Positions 34,101 to 45,849 of a stretch of DNA of 64,000 nt are shown here, piece by piece. A program made the position numbers and the translations under genes. Below the pieces are notes generated by a model. It ran no database searches, was not told the origin of the DNA, and was given only the letters and a program-made list of their open reading frames with translations. This DNA is from Cafeteria roenbergensis (Eukaryota; Sar; Bigyra; Bicosoecida; Cafeteriaceae), in assembly GCA_008330645.1 (NCBI GenBank), contig VLTN01000005.1, positions 682,001 through 746,000 on the forward strand, written 5' to 3'. How positions within the stretch are numbered: the stretch's first letter is position 1; each line of letters opens with the position of its first letter.

Positions 34101-36458
34101 TCAGCGCTGGCAGAGCCGGAGCGGCCTCGGCGACGAAGTGCCCTGCCAACGTCGTCGGAGTCGTCTTCGTCCACGCCGCCGGCGAGGCTGCCTTGCCCTG
34201 ATGTTGGTCGACGCCGCCGGCCGCGTCCAGCCGCGGAATCGGCTTCAGCAGCGGCAGCGGCGGCAGCGGCGGCGGCGGCAGCGGCGGCCCTGCGGCCTCC
34301 GCCTCGCCGGGTAGTCTCAGCGTCAGCAGCGCCCCAGCCCCCTCCACGCCGGTTTGGCGGGCCCGAATCGCCTCCGCCCCGCCTGCCCGAGCGTCGCTCA
34401 CTCCGCCCTGCGCCGCGACCAGCGGTGCCGGCGCCGCCGACTTCACCGCCGGCGGCATCGTCCTCGTCCTCGTCGTCCTCGTCGCCTTCGCCGCCGTCAA
34501 TGGCCACGTACGCCCAGCCCTTGTGCTTGCTCGTGGCGAGGGAGCTTCGCTCTCTGGGCCGACGTCGCACGAGCCCGTCCGCCCAGTCGTCCCAGCAACC
34601 GAAAAGCTCCTCCTCGTCGTACTCACCCGTAAGATACGGAACGCCAACCACCACCCCCGAGCCGGCGGCAGAGCCGCCGACGCGAAGCGCCTTCAGAGCC
34701 GATGTGACACTGCGGTTGAAGGTGTCGGCCGGAACGAGGAAATCAGCGGCGTCAGCTGACGAAGGGAACTGCTCCACCGTGAAACCGCGAGACATGGCCG
34801 ACGCCAGCATCGCTGTCTCGTCGCAAGCCGATGCGGAAGGGTCAGCGGCTGAGTCGCTCGAAGACTTCCCCGAACTTTCTTTGGTAGGATCTTCCCCGTC
34901 CCCGTCCCCGCCACCGTCCCCGCCACCGTCGCCGCTGCTCGATCCGGCACCGCGGAGGGCGCCAGACGCGCCGCCAGTCACGCTCGAGTCTCCGAGGAGT
35001 GCTGCGAGCGGCTCCCACTCGACTTCGCTCGCAGCAGCACCAGTCTCCTGCTGGCTCGCGGCGAGGGACACCCGCGTCGCTCCAGTCGGCACCAGGTGGA
35101 GAAACGCCTTCACGCGCCCCTGGGACCCTCGGTAGAGCCCCTCCTCGCCGGTGCGAAGCGACAGGCACAGCGCCAGCGTTCGCTCGGCGGAGCCCGCCTG
35201 GCCCGGGCGCATCTCCGCAGGGGCCCCGAACGCAACGGACTTGACACGGCAGCGAAGTGCTGTCCAGGCAGAGCCACGCGGCAGCAGAGCCGTGACTCCG
35301 TTGAGTTCTGCCGGGTGGGTCGCGAGCCACTCCCTGTGGGAGTCGAGCACGTAGACAACGTCATCGCCCTCCTGTGGAGTGTAGCCCGGCGTGGGAAGCG
35401 CTCCGGCGAGCCACGCGAAGCTGTGGCCGGCCGCGGCGGCCACCCGCTCCAGGAGGCTGACGCGGGTTGACTCGCGCTCGATCAGCTGGCCCAGCTGCGT
35501 GTGGGGAAGCTCGAAGGGCGGCAGCTCTGCCGGGGGCGATCCTGCCGCCCGGTGCTCTGCCAGAGCTCTGTCAAGGATATCCAGTCCAGGTCGAAGCATG
35601 GACGTGCTGGCTCTGCCTGGGCGGCGGCGACCGCTTGCCGCAGACTCGCGACCGCGTCCACTGGCGGCGCGGTCCTGCCGACGTCCTCCCCGTCCGGCTC
35701 TGCCGGGCCTTCGAGCGCCAAAGTCGTCGTCCGAGTCGGCTCTGCCGGCGTCCTCGTCGCTGTCAAGCAAGCCGTCGTCGAAGCCGGCAGCCTCGTCGCT
35801 GTCGCTGTCGGGGTCGTCGCTGGGTCTGCGAGCTCTGCCTGCCCGGCCGCCGTTTCGCCTGCGCCTGGACCGCTCGTTGCGCCTGGCCCGGCGGCGCTCC
35901 GCCCCCGAGCTGATCGAGGCGGCGTAGTACTCCTCCTCCCCGTGAAGCTCCCTGGCGCGTCTCGCCGCCCTGTCCTCCCGAGAGAGCCGCTGCTGCCGCC
36001 GCGTGCCGTGCACGCTCGCGGAGCTGCCGCCCGTCAGCGCTCTGAGGCCCGAGAGCGTCCCGTCGGGAGCGCGTTCCCCGCCTCGGGAACCGGCTCTGCC
36101 GGAGTCACTTCCCCCGGCTCTGCCAGATCCAAACGCGCCGCCAGCAGCAAACCAGTCGATGTCTTCTCCGCGGCGCCGGGCGACGTCGCCGCGCCTGCTG
36201 CGTCGCGCCCGCAGCCCCCCCTCGATGGTCACTTCTCTTCCCCGGCGCAACGCCCTGAGAGCCGGTGCACCAGCAAGAGCGCCTGTTCGCGCAGAGCCGG
36301 CGGCGCTTGCCGCCCGGCGCCGCGACGACCGTCTGCGGCCCCAGCCTGTGCCGCCCGATGCTTCCGAGTCGTCGGATCCTGCGCGACCTCCGCGCCGACG
36401 TCTTCTGCGGCCCGCATTACCGCTGTTGCTGTCGTCCTCGTCGTCATCGTCGCCGTCG

Positions 36459-36492
<34 letters not shown>

Positions 36493-39400
36493 CGTCGTCG
36501 TCATCGGGGGCCCTTGCGACGTCGGCGCGGAAGTCTTCGTCCTCTTCGTCATCGTCCCCGTCATCGAAGACGTCGGCCATGCCATCCAGCTCTGCAGCAG
36601 TCCCTCCGCTGACAGCGGCTGCGCCTGCTCCGGCAGTCGCTGCTGCACGGGCGGACCCCGCGCCGGCCCGGTTGCCCGCCGGCCGCTCGCCTCGGCGCCG
36701 CCGTCGCTGCATCGCTCCCAGAGACGAGCCCGCCTCGCCAGGCCTGGCAGCGTCGCCGCTGACACCGCCATGGCCCGCCTGAGACGGGAGGCTGATGCCA
36801 CCCCCAGGAAGGGTGTTCGCCTCGAGGGCAGTTCCGATGTGCGAGCCTGGCCTGACCAGCCCAGCCCTGCGCATCGCTGCCGCGGCCTCGAAGGGACCCA
36901 CGACCCTGCCGATGGTGCGGCGAACACGGGCGGCGGCATCGGCGGCGGACGCCTCGGCGGATGCGGCGAAACGTTTGCCCGCCTCGGAAGTCCCCATTGA
37001 ATCCCTGGGGATCATGAGCGACGAAACCGCAGAGCGGCGCTTGGCAGCGGCAGAGCCCTTGGAGCGAGCCGACAAGTCCGGGAGGGTCAGGGCCGCAACC
37101 AGCGGGTGTGCGTTGAACAGCGCTGCTGCCCGGGCGCCGGCGTCGGCAGCGCGCACGGCGGGGAAGAGCGACGCGGGGTGCAGGCGCCGATGCTGCGCCG
37201 ACGGGGCATAGGCCTGCAGGTGATGGTCACAGAGCACGGTGCCGGGGTCTCTCAGCAGAGCCCAGGGGGGCAGGTTGGTGGCGGTGTCAGTAACGCTGCG
37301 GGGAGAGCAGGACGAGTGGCGCCGCGGGGAGGAGGGGGAGTGGGGGGGGGGTGGGGATTGGGCGGAACGACCCGGGGAGGGGGGGCACGGCTGCGAGCAC
37401 AGGGGGGCACGGCTGCGAGCACAGGGGGGCACGGCTGCGAGCACAGGGGGGCACGGCTGCGAGCACAGGGGGGCACGGCTGCGAGCACAGGGGGGCACGG
37501 CTGCGAGCACAGGGGGGCACGGCTGCGAGGACAAAGCGGCTGCGCCGCGCGCAAGTTCAATGCAAGCAGTCGGGGTGGCGCTGGTTGCGAGTTGCAAGGC
37601 AGCCAGCAGAGCGCGGCTCACTTCCACAGCTCGTCCTTCACCAGGCTGTCGTAGTCGTCGGACAGGTACTGCGCGTAGGGAACGTCTGACACGCCCGTGA
37701 TGGGGTCCGCCCCCGCCCGGGTCACACCGGGGCCCTGGCCGGAGGGGGCCCCTGCGCGGCCCGACAGCGGGCGGTGCCACATCGTTTCTGCCGGCGCTGA
37801 GTCGAAGACCATCACTCTACCACTCGCGTCCGTCGCGAGCAGGGCCGTGCCGGCCCCAACGCCACCGGCAGAGCCACCCCACTTCAGCTCCGTGATCCCT
37901 GGGACCTCAATGACCGCCTCTCCGCCCCCTGCGACGGTCGCAGTCGGCTGCGACACGTCACCGAAGCGCCACGGCAGAGCCGTTCCGGCCGTTGCCGCAG
38001 AGCCCATCACGCCCGAGTCAGCAACCATCGCTGCCACGTCATGAGCGGCGTCCTCTGCGGCTGCGCCAGCGGCGGCGTCGGCGCCAGCTGGTGCGTCAGC
38101 TGATCCAGCCTTGGCGGCAGCCGACCCCGGGCCAGCATCGCACTCGGCCGGCCGCCCGTCGCCCACGGCTCTGCCGACTGCCTCCGCGGCGCGCATCGCC
38201 GCGCCGACGTCCTCCGCGTGGCGCCGCCCCGCCCGCACGGCTCCCGGGCCGAGCTGCGCTGCATCGTCAGCTGACACGGCCCAGGCCGGCGTGCCAGTGG
38301 CCCTGGCAGCCGAAACCGCGCGCTGGGCCTCAAGCACGGCTCTGCCAGTCTGGCCAGCCACGCTGGCTGCACGGCGGAGCAACGCCTCCGGCAGAGCCGG
38401 CTCCTCTGCGGCAAGCCTCGCGCCGGCCGCGTGCTGCTGGCGCGCCGACACCACCGTCGGCATTGTGAGCTTATTGGTGCCGGGCACGGCGAACGCGCGG
38501 ATCATCCGGCCTGCGGAGCGATCGGGAGTGGAGGGCAGGGGGGGGGGGCAGACGGGCTGGGCGGCGCGGTGAGTTGACAGGGGGCTGACGAGGGCGGGGA
38601 CAGTGCGAGCGGGAGCGCGGGCGACGATGCAGGCGGCACATTGCAGCTGGTTGCGCAACGGCGGGAGGGTGGCCGCCCTGGGCGTGACTGCGACCAGGCC
38701 ATGATGCGCTGGTGATGTACCTCTGACACACAAACGTGGCGCTTGGCCCATCTGGACCGCATCGGCGGGAAGATCGGTCGCAAGCGCCGCAGTGCCCGTG
38801 CCGGCGCAGGCGCCTTCTCACCGTGATCGAGAGCCCAGACCGCCACCAGTCCGTCCGCGCCCCCCGTGGCGCACACCCGGTCGTCCGTGGGGTGCATGGC
38901 CAGCGCCTGGATCCGCCCGGAGTGCGCTGCGGGGAGGCGGTGAAGCAATTCGCCGGTGGCCGCGTCCCACACCTTGACTGCGCAGAGCTCCAGAGGCGCC
39001 TTGCCTCGCTTGAGCGACTGCGAGGCGCCATCCCGCTCGCGGCGCGTCAGTTCTCGGCTCTGCGTGGTGACCACCACTCTTCCGCCCGCAGACCACTGCG
39101 CGTCGTCGAAGCCCAGCCCGCCGTTGAACTGGCGCATCGGCGCGCTGGCACCAAGCCGGGCCTCAACCTGCCGCCGGCGCGCCTCGTCCTGGGCTGCGGC
39201 GGTTTCGCCGTCCCAGGGGGAGAGGGTCGTTTGCCAGGGCTTGGCGAAGCCTCGGCCCCAGCGCCAAACGCGGGCGTGGCCGTCCTCGCAAAGGGCGATG
39301 AGCGCCTGGCCCGCCGGGGCGAAGGCGACGTGGTCAACGGTCAGATCGGTGTCGACGTCGTCCTCGTCATCGCCCTCGTCGGGGGCTCCCAGGACGGCGA

Positions 39401-40362
39401 GCAGGGACCCATCGAACTGCAGCCGGCACGGCCTGCCGGCGTTGGAGCGGGTCGCGGCGGCGCGCAGCGCGGACGTCACGCTGGCCGCGCAAGCGCGGTC
39501 AGGCAGCGCGCTTGCTGTGTCCGCCGCCGCCGCTGCTGTGTCCGCCGCCGCTGCTGTGTCCGCCGCCGCCGCTGCTGTGTCCGCCGCCGCTGCTGTGTCC
39601 GCCGCCGCTGCTGCGTCCGCCGCTGCTGCTGTGTCCGCCGCCGCTGTGTCCGCCGCCGCTGGCTCTGCAGCCTTCTGCGATGCCGCCGGGGAGCAGGAAT
39701 CGCGGTTCAGGGCTGCGGGACGCCCTGCGGACGCAGCGGTTTCGCGCCTCCACTGAGAGACCCAGCGAGCAGTTGCCACGCAGGTGCGTGCCTGCGTCTC
39801 GGCTGCAATTTCGGCCGTTGAGACGGTGGCGGGTGCAGACAGATCGGGCTCTGCATCAGGTCTTGGTCGATCGCACCGAAGTGAGGGGGCATTGTGGCGC
39901 CACCGAGCAGACCACCCGCCGTGCCAGCCAGACTGGCGCAGCGCTGTGAAACCGCCCACCGCCGCGCGCTGTGCCGTGGCTCCATGCAGCCTCGCGGCAG
40001 CGGCGGATCCAGCACTGGCCAGAGCCAACGATGAGGAGGAAGAGGAGGAGGAGGGCGGCGTGGGCTGAGTTGAGGCTGACTCGCACTTGATGGGCTTCGC
40101 CGCGGACGCTGGCACCTCGCAGTCAGCTGGCTTGGCTGCCAGCAATACCGGAGCACGGTGAAACCGCTCGACAGCAGGAGCGACATCCGCAGAGCGCACG
40201 CCGTTCCACACGCTCGACGCAGACTCTGACGCCGCAAGCGCCGCGGTCGCCGCATGCCCCGGCGTCATCACTGGACAGGCGGACACGGCATCCGACGATG
40301 CCAGACGCGAGCCAACCGCCATACCATCGGCGCTCATGCCGCTGCCGCTGCCGCTGCTGTGA

Positions 40363-40394
<32 letters not shown>

Positions 40395-43300
40395 ATTGCT
40401 GCTGCTGCTGCTGCTGCCGGCACCGGAGGTGGCCTGTGCGGCGGCAGAGGCTCCTTCCTGAGAGGCCCTGTCCGGCTCTGCCGGCACGGACTTTGCCAGG
40501 CTGAAGATACGCACTGTGCCGTCAGAGCAGCCTGCTGCAATGACGCCCCCAAGCGGGTGGATGTCCGCTGACCGAACCTGCACGCTTGCCGTGCGCAGCT
40601 GCTGGCTCTGCCGCCCCGAGGAGGACGTCGGCAGCGCCCCGGGTGCCGCTGCCGTGGGGCTCCCGCTGTCTGCGCGGCGACGGCGGGGCAGGCGTCTCAC
40701 GTCGATGGAGAGCATTGCCACGCCAGGCGGTACCGGCGGGGCAAACGCTGCCGCTGCTGCCTCCTCTGCCGCCGCAGCCGCTGCTGCGTCGGGGAGGGGC
40801 CGGCGATCGACCATGGCCTGGGCCCTCGCCCGGTCACGCTCAATTCGGCGCCGCTCAGCGGCAGCACGCGAAACCGCTGCGGCAGCGGCGGTCGTCTCGG
40901 GAGTGCCGAGTTCAACTGACGCCAGATGCGACGTCGACTGGGCGCAGCGAGACGTCAGCGCATGGGAAGGAACAGGGGCCACGGCAGAGCCACGAGAAGC
41001 CCCAGGCACCGGCGCGGATGGCGGCGCTGCGGCGGCGGCGGCGGAGGAGGAGGAAGACGAGGAGGAGGAGGAAGACGAGGAGGAGGAGGAAGACGAGGAG
41101 GAGGAGGAGGAGGGGGCGGGAGGCGCCTGCGGCGGCCCGTCGGCGCTCGCTGTCGCATCGGTGGCGCCGCTGTTCTCGGAGGCGGCGCTGCCACGCGCCG
41201 CCAGCCTTCGCTTCCGGGCGTCCTCCTGCAGCTCTGCCGGGGCAAGCGACCCCGAAGTGTCCCAGGCCTTGATAGTCCCGTCGTACGACGCTGTGACGAC
41301 GACGGAGGAGAAGGCCGGGTCCCAGCCCAGGAACCCCACCAGGCCCTTGTGGGCTGCTGCCACGAGCGTGGGCTGCATGGAGCTCAGGCGCCAGACGCGG
41401 AGCACGCGCGGGGCGCGCCGGCGGCTCCTGCTGGCGCGCTCGTCCTCCTCCTCCGCTGGCTCGTTGGCTGCTGCCAGAAGGGCGTTGTTCGGGCACACGG
41501 CCAGCGTCTGGATGACCGATGGCTGGAAGTCTCTGACCGTAGCCTGCAGGCAGAGCGGACGGACAGACCAGGTTTTGATTGCACCGTCGTCTGCTCCCGT
41601 CACGATGGCTCGGCCACTCCTGTCCCACTCCGCGTTCCAAGCGGAAGTGAAGTCGTGGCCCTCTGTCACGGACGTCAGCCGGAGCCGGTGGAGCAGCAAC
41701 CCGCTGCCGGTGGCGGCGGCGGGGCCCGGCCCCCTTGGCAGAGTCGAAGCCACGCCGGCGGAGCGGAGGCGGAGCTCGAAGGCAGGCACGAAGTCACAGG
41801 CAGCCCCCCCGGTGCCCGATTCCGCGCCCGCACCAGCGCCGTCTGCGTCACCAGGCGACGCTCCGCCGCCGCCGCCGCCGCTCCCAGCGGCCACGCCTGT
41901 GCCAACACCGACGCCGCCGCCAATGCTGGCACCGCCGGCCACTGCCAACGCCCCAGCAGCGCCGGCCACGGGCCCGATGTCTCCGCCTGCCGCCCCGCCC
42001 CCTCGTGACAGCCTGCTCGCCGCAGCGCGGGCGGATTGCACGCCCATGCCGCGCCGGCCGGGCGACCACGCCGAGGCGGGGCCGTCAGTCGTGCCTGCAG
42101 GGCCCCCCACCCCCGGGCCGCCGTCGGCAGAGCCACCTGCAGACGACCCCGGAGTTGAGCGACGCCGGGACGCACTGGCAGAGCCCGCGGCCGATCGCTG
42201 TCGGTTCCCGTCGAAGTGACTCAACGACGTCGACGGTCGGCAGAGCGCAAGCGAGTAGCTCGCTGCGGCGCATAGGTAGTCCGACGACGGCGTTGGCGTG
42301 GATCCTTCCTTCGGAAGAGCCGGCGCAAGTGACAGCCCCGCCTCCGCGCCCGGCGCACACCCCAGCAGCCGGCGCCTCGTTCCGCGAGCTCCTGCTGGAC
42401 GAATCCCGGCAAAAGGTTCCGCCGATGGAGCCGGCCCAGGGGTCGTGGCTGCGGCCACAGTCACCGCAGCGACGGCCCGCGCTGCTCCATCGGATGACGT
42501 GGCCTGCCCCTCTGCCAGCAGCCCAGTCAGCACGGTGGCTGTCGCTGCACGCGAAACCGCCGCGGTTGCCTCCTGCCCCGCACCAAAGGACGGCCGAAGC
42601 GACGCCATCGGGGCCGCGAAACCGCCGCCCGTTCCAACGCCAAGCTCCCGCATGCGCAGAGCCGACGCGCTGGAGCGCGACAGCCACGGCAGCGCCCCGG
42701 TGCCCTCTTTGGGGAGCGCCGCGGCGTCTCTCAGCGCACGCAGAGCGGCCGACGCATCCACAGAGCCAGCTCCGGGGCCGCGTCCCGCGGAGGCAGCCCC
42801 CCCCGCTGCCCCGCTCTGAGCGACTGGCCCCGCCGCACCGGCAGTCGCTTCGACAGAGCAAAGCGCCGCCGCTGCAGAAACCGCCGCTGGAACTCCGCTT
42901 CGACGCGCAATCGCCATGGCTCGCCGCTCAATCGCGGAGAGGCCTCGTTGCAGAGCCGTTGCGTGTGCCTGCAGCACGGCGTCTGACTCCTCCTCCGCCG
43001 AGCCGTCGTGGTTTCGGGATCCGCCTCTGCTGGCAGCGGTTTCGCCGCTCCAGACCTGCGTGCCAGGTGCTCCCACTGCGGCCGCGCTCTGCCCACAGCG
43101 TCCATCGAGCTCGCCCCCGTCAACGCAAAGGCACTTGCGCAGCTCTGCCAGGGGCCGCCAGAGGCGCACGAGGCAGCCGTCCTCTCCAGCGTCAGAGAGC
43201 ATGCCCACGCCCCTGGGGTCGCTCATCGGGAAGGGTCCCGCGTGCGTGAGGAAGTCGCCCGCGCGCGGCACCAGCAGAGCCGCAAGCCCTTCCGGTAGAG

Positions 43301-43766
43301 CCGGCGCCTCGTCCGGAGCGAGCGATCCCGGCGGCAGCGGGCCGCTGCCGCCGTGACTGCCGCCGCTGGCTGGCCCAGTCTCTGGCGGTGTGTCCGTGGC
43401 AACGGGTTGGGCAGGAGTCACTGCAGTGTCAGCGTCCCAGGCTGCCGCGCCAATGACTGCCGCCTGACCGAGCGAGGCTGCGCCAACAACCACCTCTGAA
43501 GCGTGGGGTCCCAGCCGCAAGGGCGACGACGTTACCGAGTGAATGGACTTTGCCTCCGCTATGGCCTTGAGGGCCGCTGCACCAGCTGACAAGGACACGG
43601 AGGCAAGCACAGCGTCCGACGGCAGCGGCTGGACTCGGAGAGCGACGCCGGAGCCGGGGCGGATGGCGGGCGCTCCCGTTGTGGCGGCTGACACGTCCAC
43701 GCCGCCCAGGAGACCAGTGGGGGTGGCGAGCGCCGCAGCGGCAATGCGCTGGGCAGTGATGCTGCA

Positions 43767-43810
<44 letters not shown>

Positions 43811-45217
43811 GAGGCAGATCAACGCAAGCGCCACCGCCGGCAGAAGCAGCGCCATCGTCGCTCTGGGGGCACGGCGCGCCCCCAGCTGGTGCTGGTGAGG
43901 GCAGGAGCGGCGTGGAGAGCACCTGCGGGCCGGGATCAGCCGCAGGAGCGGCGGCTGCCGCAGGAGCAGCAGCAGCAGCGGCCGCCTCCGCCTCGCTCGT
44001 TTGCTGCTGCAGCAGCCGCGCAGCAGCAAGGAGCGTCTGCTTCTCGGGGAGCGCAATGACAGCAGAGAAGACTGGGTGGCTCTGCCGGCCGCCGCCGTGA
44101 GAGGACCAGCCCGTGCCCGACGAGGCGGCTTGCTCGCGCACTGCTGCCGCTTCCAGTCCCGTGTTGCGGCGCTTGCCTCGTGTCACCCGACCCGCAGCAC
44201 CTGTGAGCGCAGACGACGACGACGACGACGACGATGACGACGACGACGACGATGGCGTCGGCACTGAGGGGAGCGGGGGGCGCTCGAAGATGCGGGCGAA
44301 GAACACGAAGCCGTTCGCGGGTAGTTGCCCGCCGTCGTCCTTGAACTGGTCGGCGGCGATGGTCGGGGCCACAAGCCCCGCGCGCGCCAGCTGGGAGATG
44401 GCTTGGCGAAGTGAAGCGTCCCTTATCCGAGAAGCGTCGGCAAGACGCGCCTGCGCGACGCGTATGGCCTGTGCCGAGGCGGCGAGCTCGCGAATCCCAG
44501 ACAGCGCGCGCTGCGCTGCAACTCGGCCGCCCAGCGGCCGGGGCACGGACCTGGCCATGACCAGCCGGACGCCGCCAGTGGAGGTCGAGCCGTTGCTGCC
44601 GCTCGCTGCATCGAGAAGGCGCAGGAGCAGGCCGCCACCGGTGCGCGGGTCTCGCGACCGCCGCAAGCTGGCGAGGCTGGCGTACTGAGGTCCATGCGAG
44701 CCCGACGCATCGGCAAAAGCCCGAGCCTGCGGGCGCACAGCGGATGTACACAATCCCAACACGTACTTTGGCGCAGCGCTCCGGCTCCCTGAGCGCGCTG
44801 TCTGCCCGAGGGCGGGCGTGCAGCAATTGAAAATTGAATGCCGGCCGCCCCATCGCGAGCGCTACGGCCCCAAGCGGGCACAGGGAGCTCGTGCGCTCGC
44901 CCCAGAGGAACGCTGCCACCGTCTTGAACTTGCTGGCTCGCGCTCGGCGGCGCAAGACTCACTGCTTCGGCGTCAACCGCGTCGGCCGCCGCGGGGAAGC
45001 GGCTCCTCAAGAAGTCGCTGATCAGCACGAGCGCATCTGCGGGCAGGGGGGCAGGCCAGGCGTCGCGGCCGGTGAAAGCCACGCCTCGCAGAGGGACAAG
45101 CGCGCACCTTGTCCCAGTTTCGCGCGAGGGATAGTCGGCCAGGCGCGGCAGGGGCGCGCATGGGGCGGGCGCGCAGGGGCAGTTCAAGCGCTCACCAGCC
45201 TCGGCTTGCGCTGCCAT
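31133..45217 (-). CDS. BRWD/PHIP-type chromatin protein: LisH, WD40 propellers, crypto-Tudor, bromodomain
   Basis: Exons 45217-45196, 45036-44963, 44726-38822, 38510-37622 and 37295-31133 give 4,350 residues, over twice human PHIP/BRWD. The first two exons code a LisH-like helix pair (DALVLISDFLRSRFPAAADA). WD40 repeats run about 1050-2230: FTSAWNAEWDRSGRAIVTGA, DGAIKTWSV, ASYDGTIKAWD, VKVWDAATGELLHRLPAAHS and GGADGLVAVWALDHG, then across intron 3 to LLATDASGRVMVFDSA. As in PHIP, a crypto-Tudor domain follows (about 2930-3010; YTPQEGDDVVYVLDSHREWL), then one bromodomain (about 3620-3720; FLLACLRRLRNATPETSW... NCALFNAPGSAIVG, keeping the acetyl-lysine-binding Asn). The rest is Ser, Ala, Asp and Gly-rich disorder from codon repeats. 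In animals PHIP/BRWD proteins are CRL4 substrate receptors that read histone marks; that role is inferred here. Confidence 0.85.
36431..36506 (-). repeat. GTC/CATC trinucleotide repeat coding poly-aspartate
   Basis: Nearly pure GTC (GAC/GAT on the coding strand) giving a run of Asp in the BRWD protein. Adjacent to other acidic codons (DDDEEDE). Confidence 0.85.
37380..37533. repeat. 22-bp minisatellite, seven copies, in BRWD intron 4
   Basis: Seven copies at an exact 22-bp spacing (core CACGGCTGCGAGCACA preceded by six G). It fills almost half of intron 37621-37296. Copies are near identical except for the last, which has a GAGGACA variant, so the array is recent. Confidence 0.92.
39517..39662 (-). 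repeat. Codon repeat coding (DTAAAA)n in the BRWD protein
   Basis: Units of 15-21 bp built from GCC, GCT and GTGTCC give DTAAAADTAAAAAD-type repeats on the - strand, about nine units with variable length. Confidence 0.85.
40364..40418 (-). repeat. CTG trinucleotide repeat coding poly-serine with Asn
   Basis: Fifteen or more CTG triplets with one ATT and one TTG-type interruption; AGC codons on the - strand give a serine run with single asparagines in the BRWD protein. Confidence 0.85.
41038..41117 (-). repeat. GAG/GAA/GAC repeat (18-bp unit) coding poly-serine
   Basis: An 18-bp unit of GAGGAGGAG plus GAAGACGAG repeats about four times; read on the - strand as CTC/CTT/GTC triplets in frame TCC/TCT/TCG, it yields the long Ser tract of the BRWD protein. 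Confidence 0.8.
43767..43809 (-). repeat. Pure CTG repeat coding poly-serine
   Basis: About fourteen uninterrupted CTG triplets, AGC on the coding (-) strand, within the N-terminal disordered region of the BRWD protein. Confidence 0.85.
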
Positions 45218-45849
45218 GATCGGGCCTTGGCCCCCGGCCGGGCCGCCGCCGTGCAGCTGGCGAGAGTCCTCTGGCGGAACGCTGGCGCCCAAGGCTCGCC
45301 TGCTGAGGAGCCGGCTGGCCGGGCGGGTGAGGCTGTCCGCGGCGCGCAAACTGCCGACCAAGGCAGGGGCAGCGGCGGCCCTGCCGGCAAGCTTTGAATT
45401 GCGATTCGCGAGCCTGCCAAAGAACCGCCCCGCAACCGCCCCGCACACGCACGCAACCCTCTGCCGACCCAGCCCGCGCCTCCCTGAGCCCCTTTTCTAC
45501 GTGTGTGGGGCTGCTCCGCCCCGCCGCCCCCCCCCAACAAGCGGCGCGCGCGTCAGACCAAGCTGGTGGTGGGGTGGAGTGCGTTGTGCGAGGGGTCGGA
45601 GCGCGCGCACACGGCCGGTTTTGCTCGGTGTAGGGCCAGCGCCAGCGACGACAGCGGAATTTCGCCACCGACTCGACCAACGAAAAATGTTGCAAACATC
45701 GAGCTGCAGATTGGCGCAGAGCGGGCCGGGTCCGCGGGGCAGTCGCGCCCGCTCCGCCCCGCACTCTGAAGCGAGCCCGCAGGCTCTCCGGAGAAGCGCG
45801 CCTCCTCCCAGGAGCCCGAGCCGGCTGCGCCGACGCGGGGAAGCCCACC
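45218..45849. promoter_or_regulatory. Divergent promoter region of BRWD gene and RPN11
   Basis: 632 bp between the start codons of two divergent genes. Open frames that extend into it from both sides carry no domains. I see no TATA box; a C-rich block lies near 45510-45540. Confidence 0.45.

Noticed and set aside
36431-36506. Poly-Asp/Ser/Ala tracts as signs of frameshift or misassembly
   Set aside because: Frames remain open for kilobases on both sides and join by splicing without conflict; such tracts recur in several genes here.
37380-37533. CRISPR-like array
   Set aside because: Units are contiguous, without unique spacers, in a eukaryotic intron; it is a minisatellite.
40516-42219. + strand frame of 567 codons opposite the BRWD gene
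   Set aside because: Antisense to WD40 coding sequence, composed of Ala/Pro/Ser with no domain; explained by lack of AT-rich stop codons.
41735-43249. + strand frame of 504 codons opposite the BRWD gene
   Set aside because: Arg/Pro-rich shadow of the coding strand, no recognisable content.
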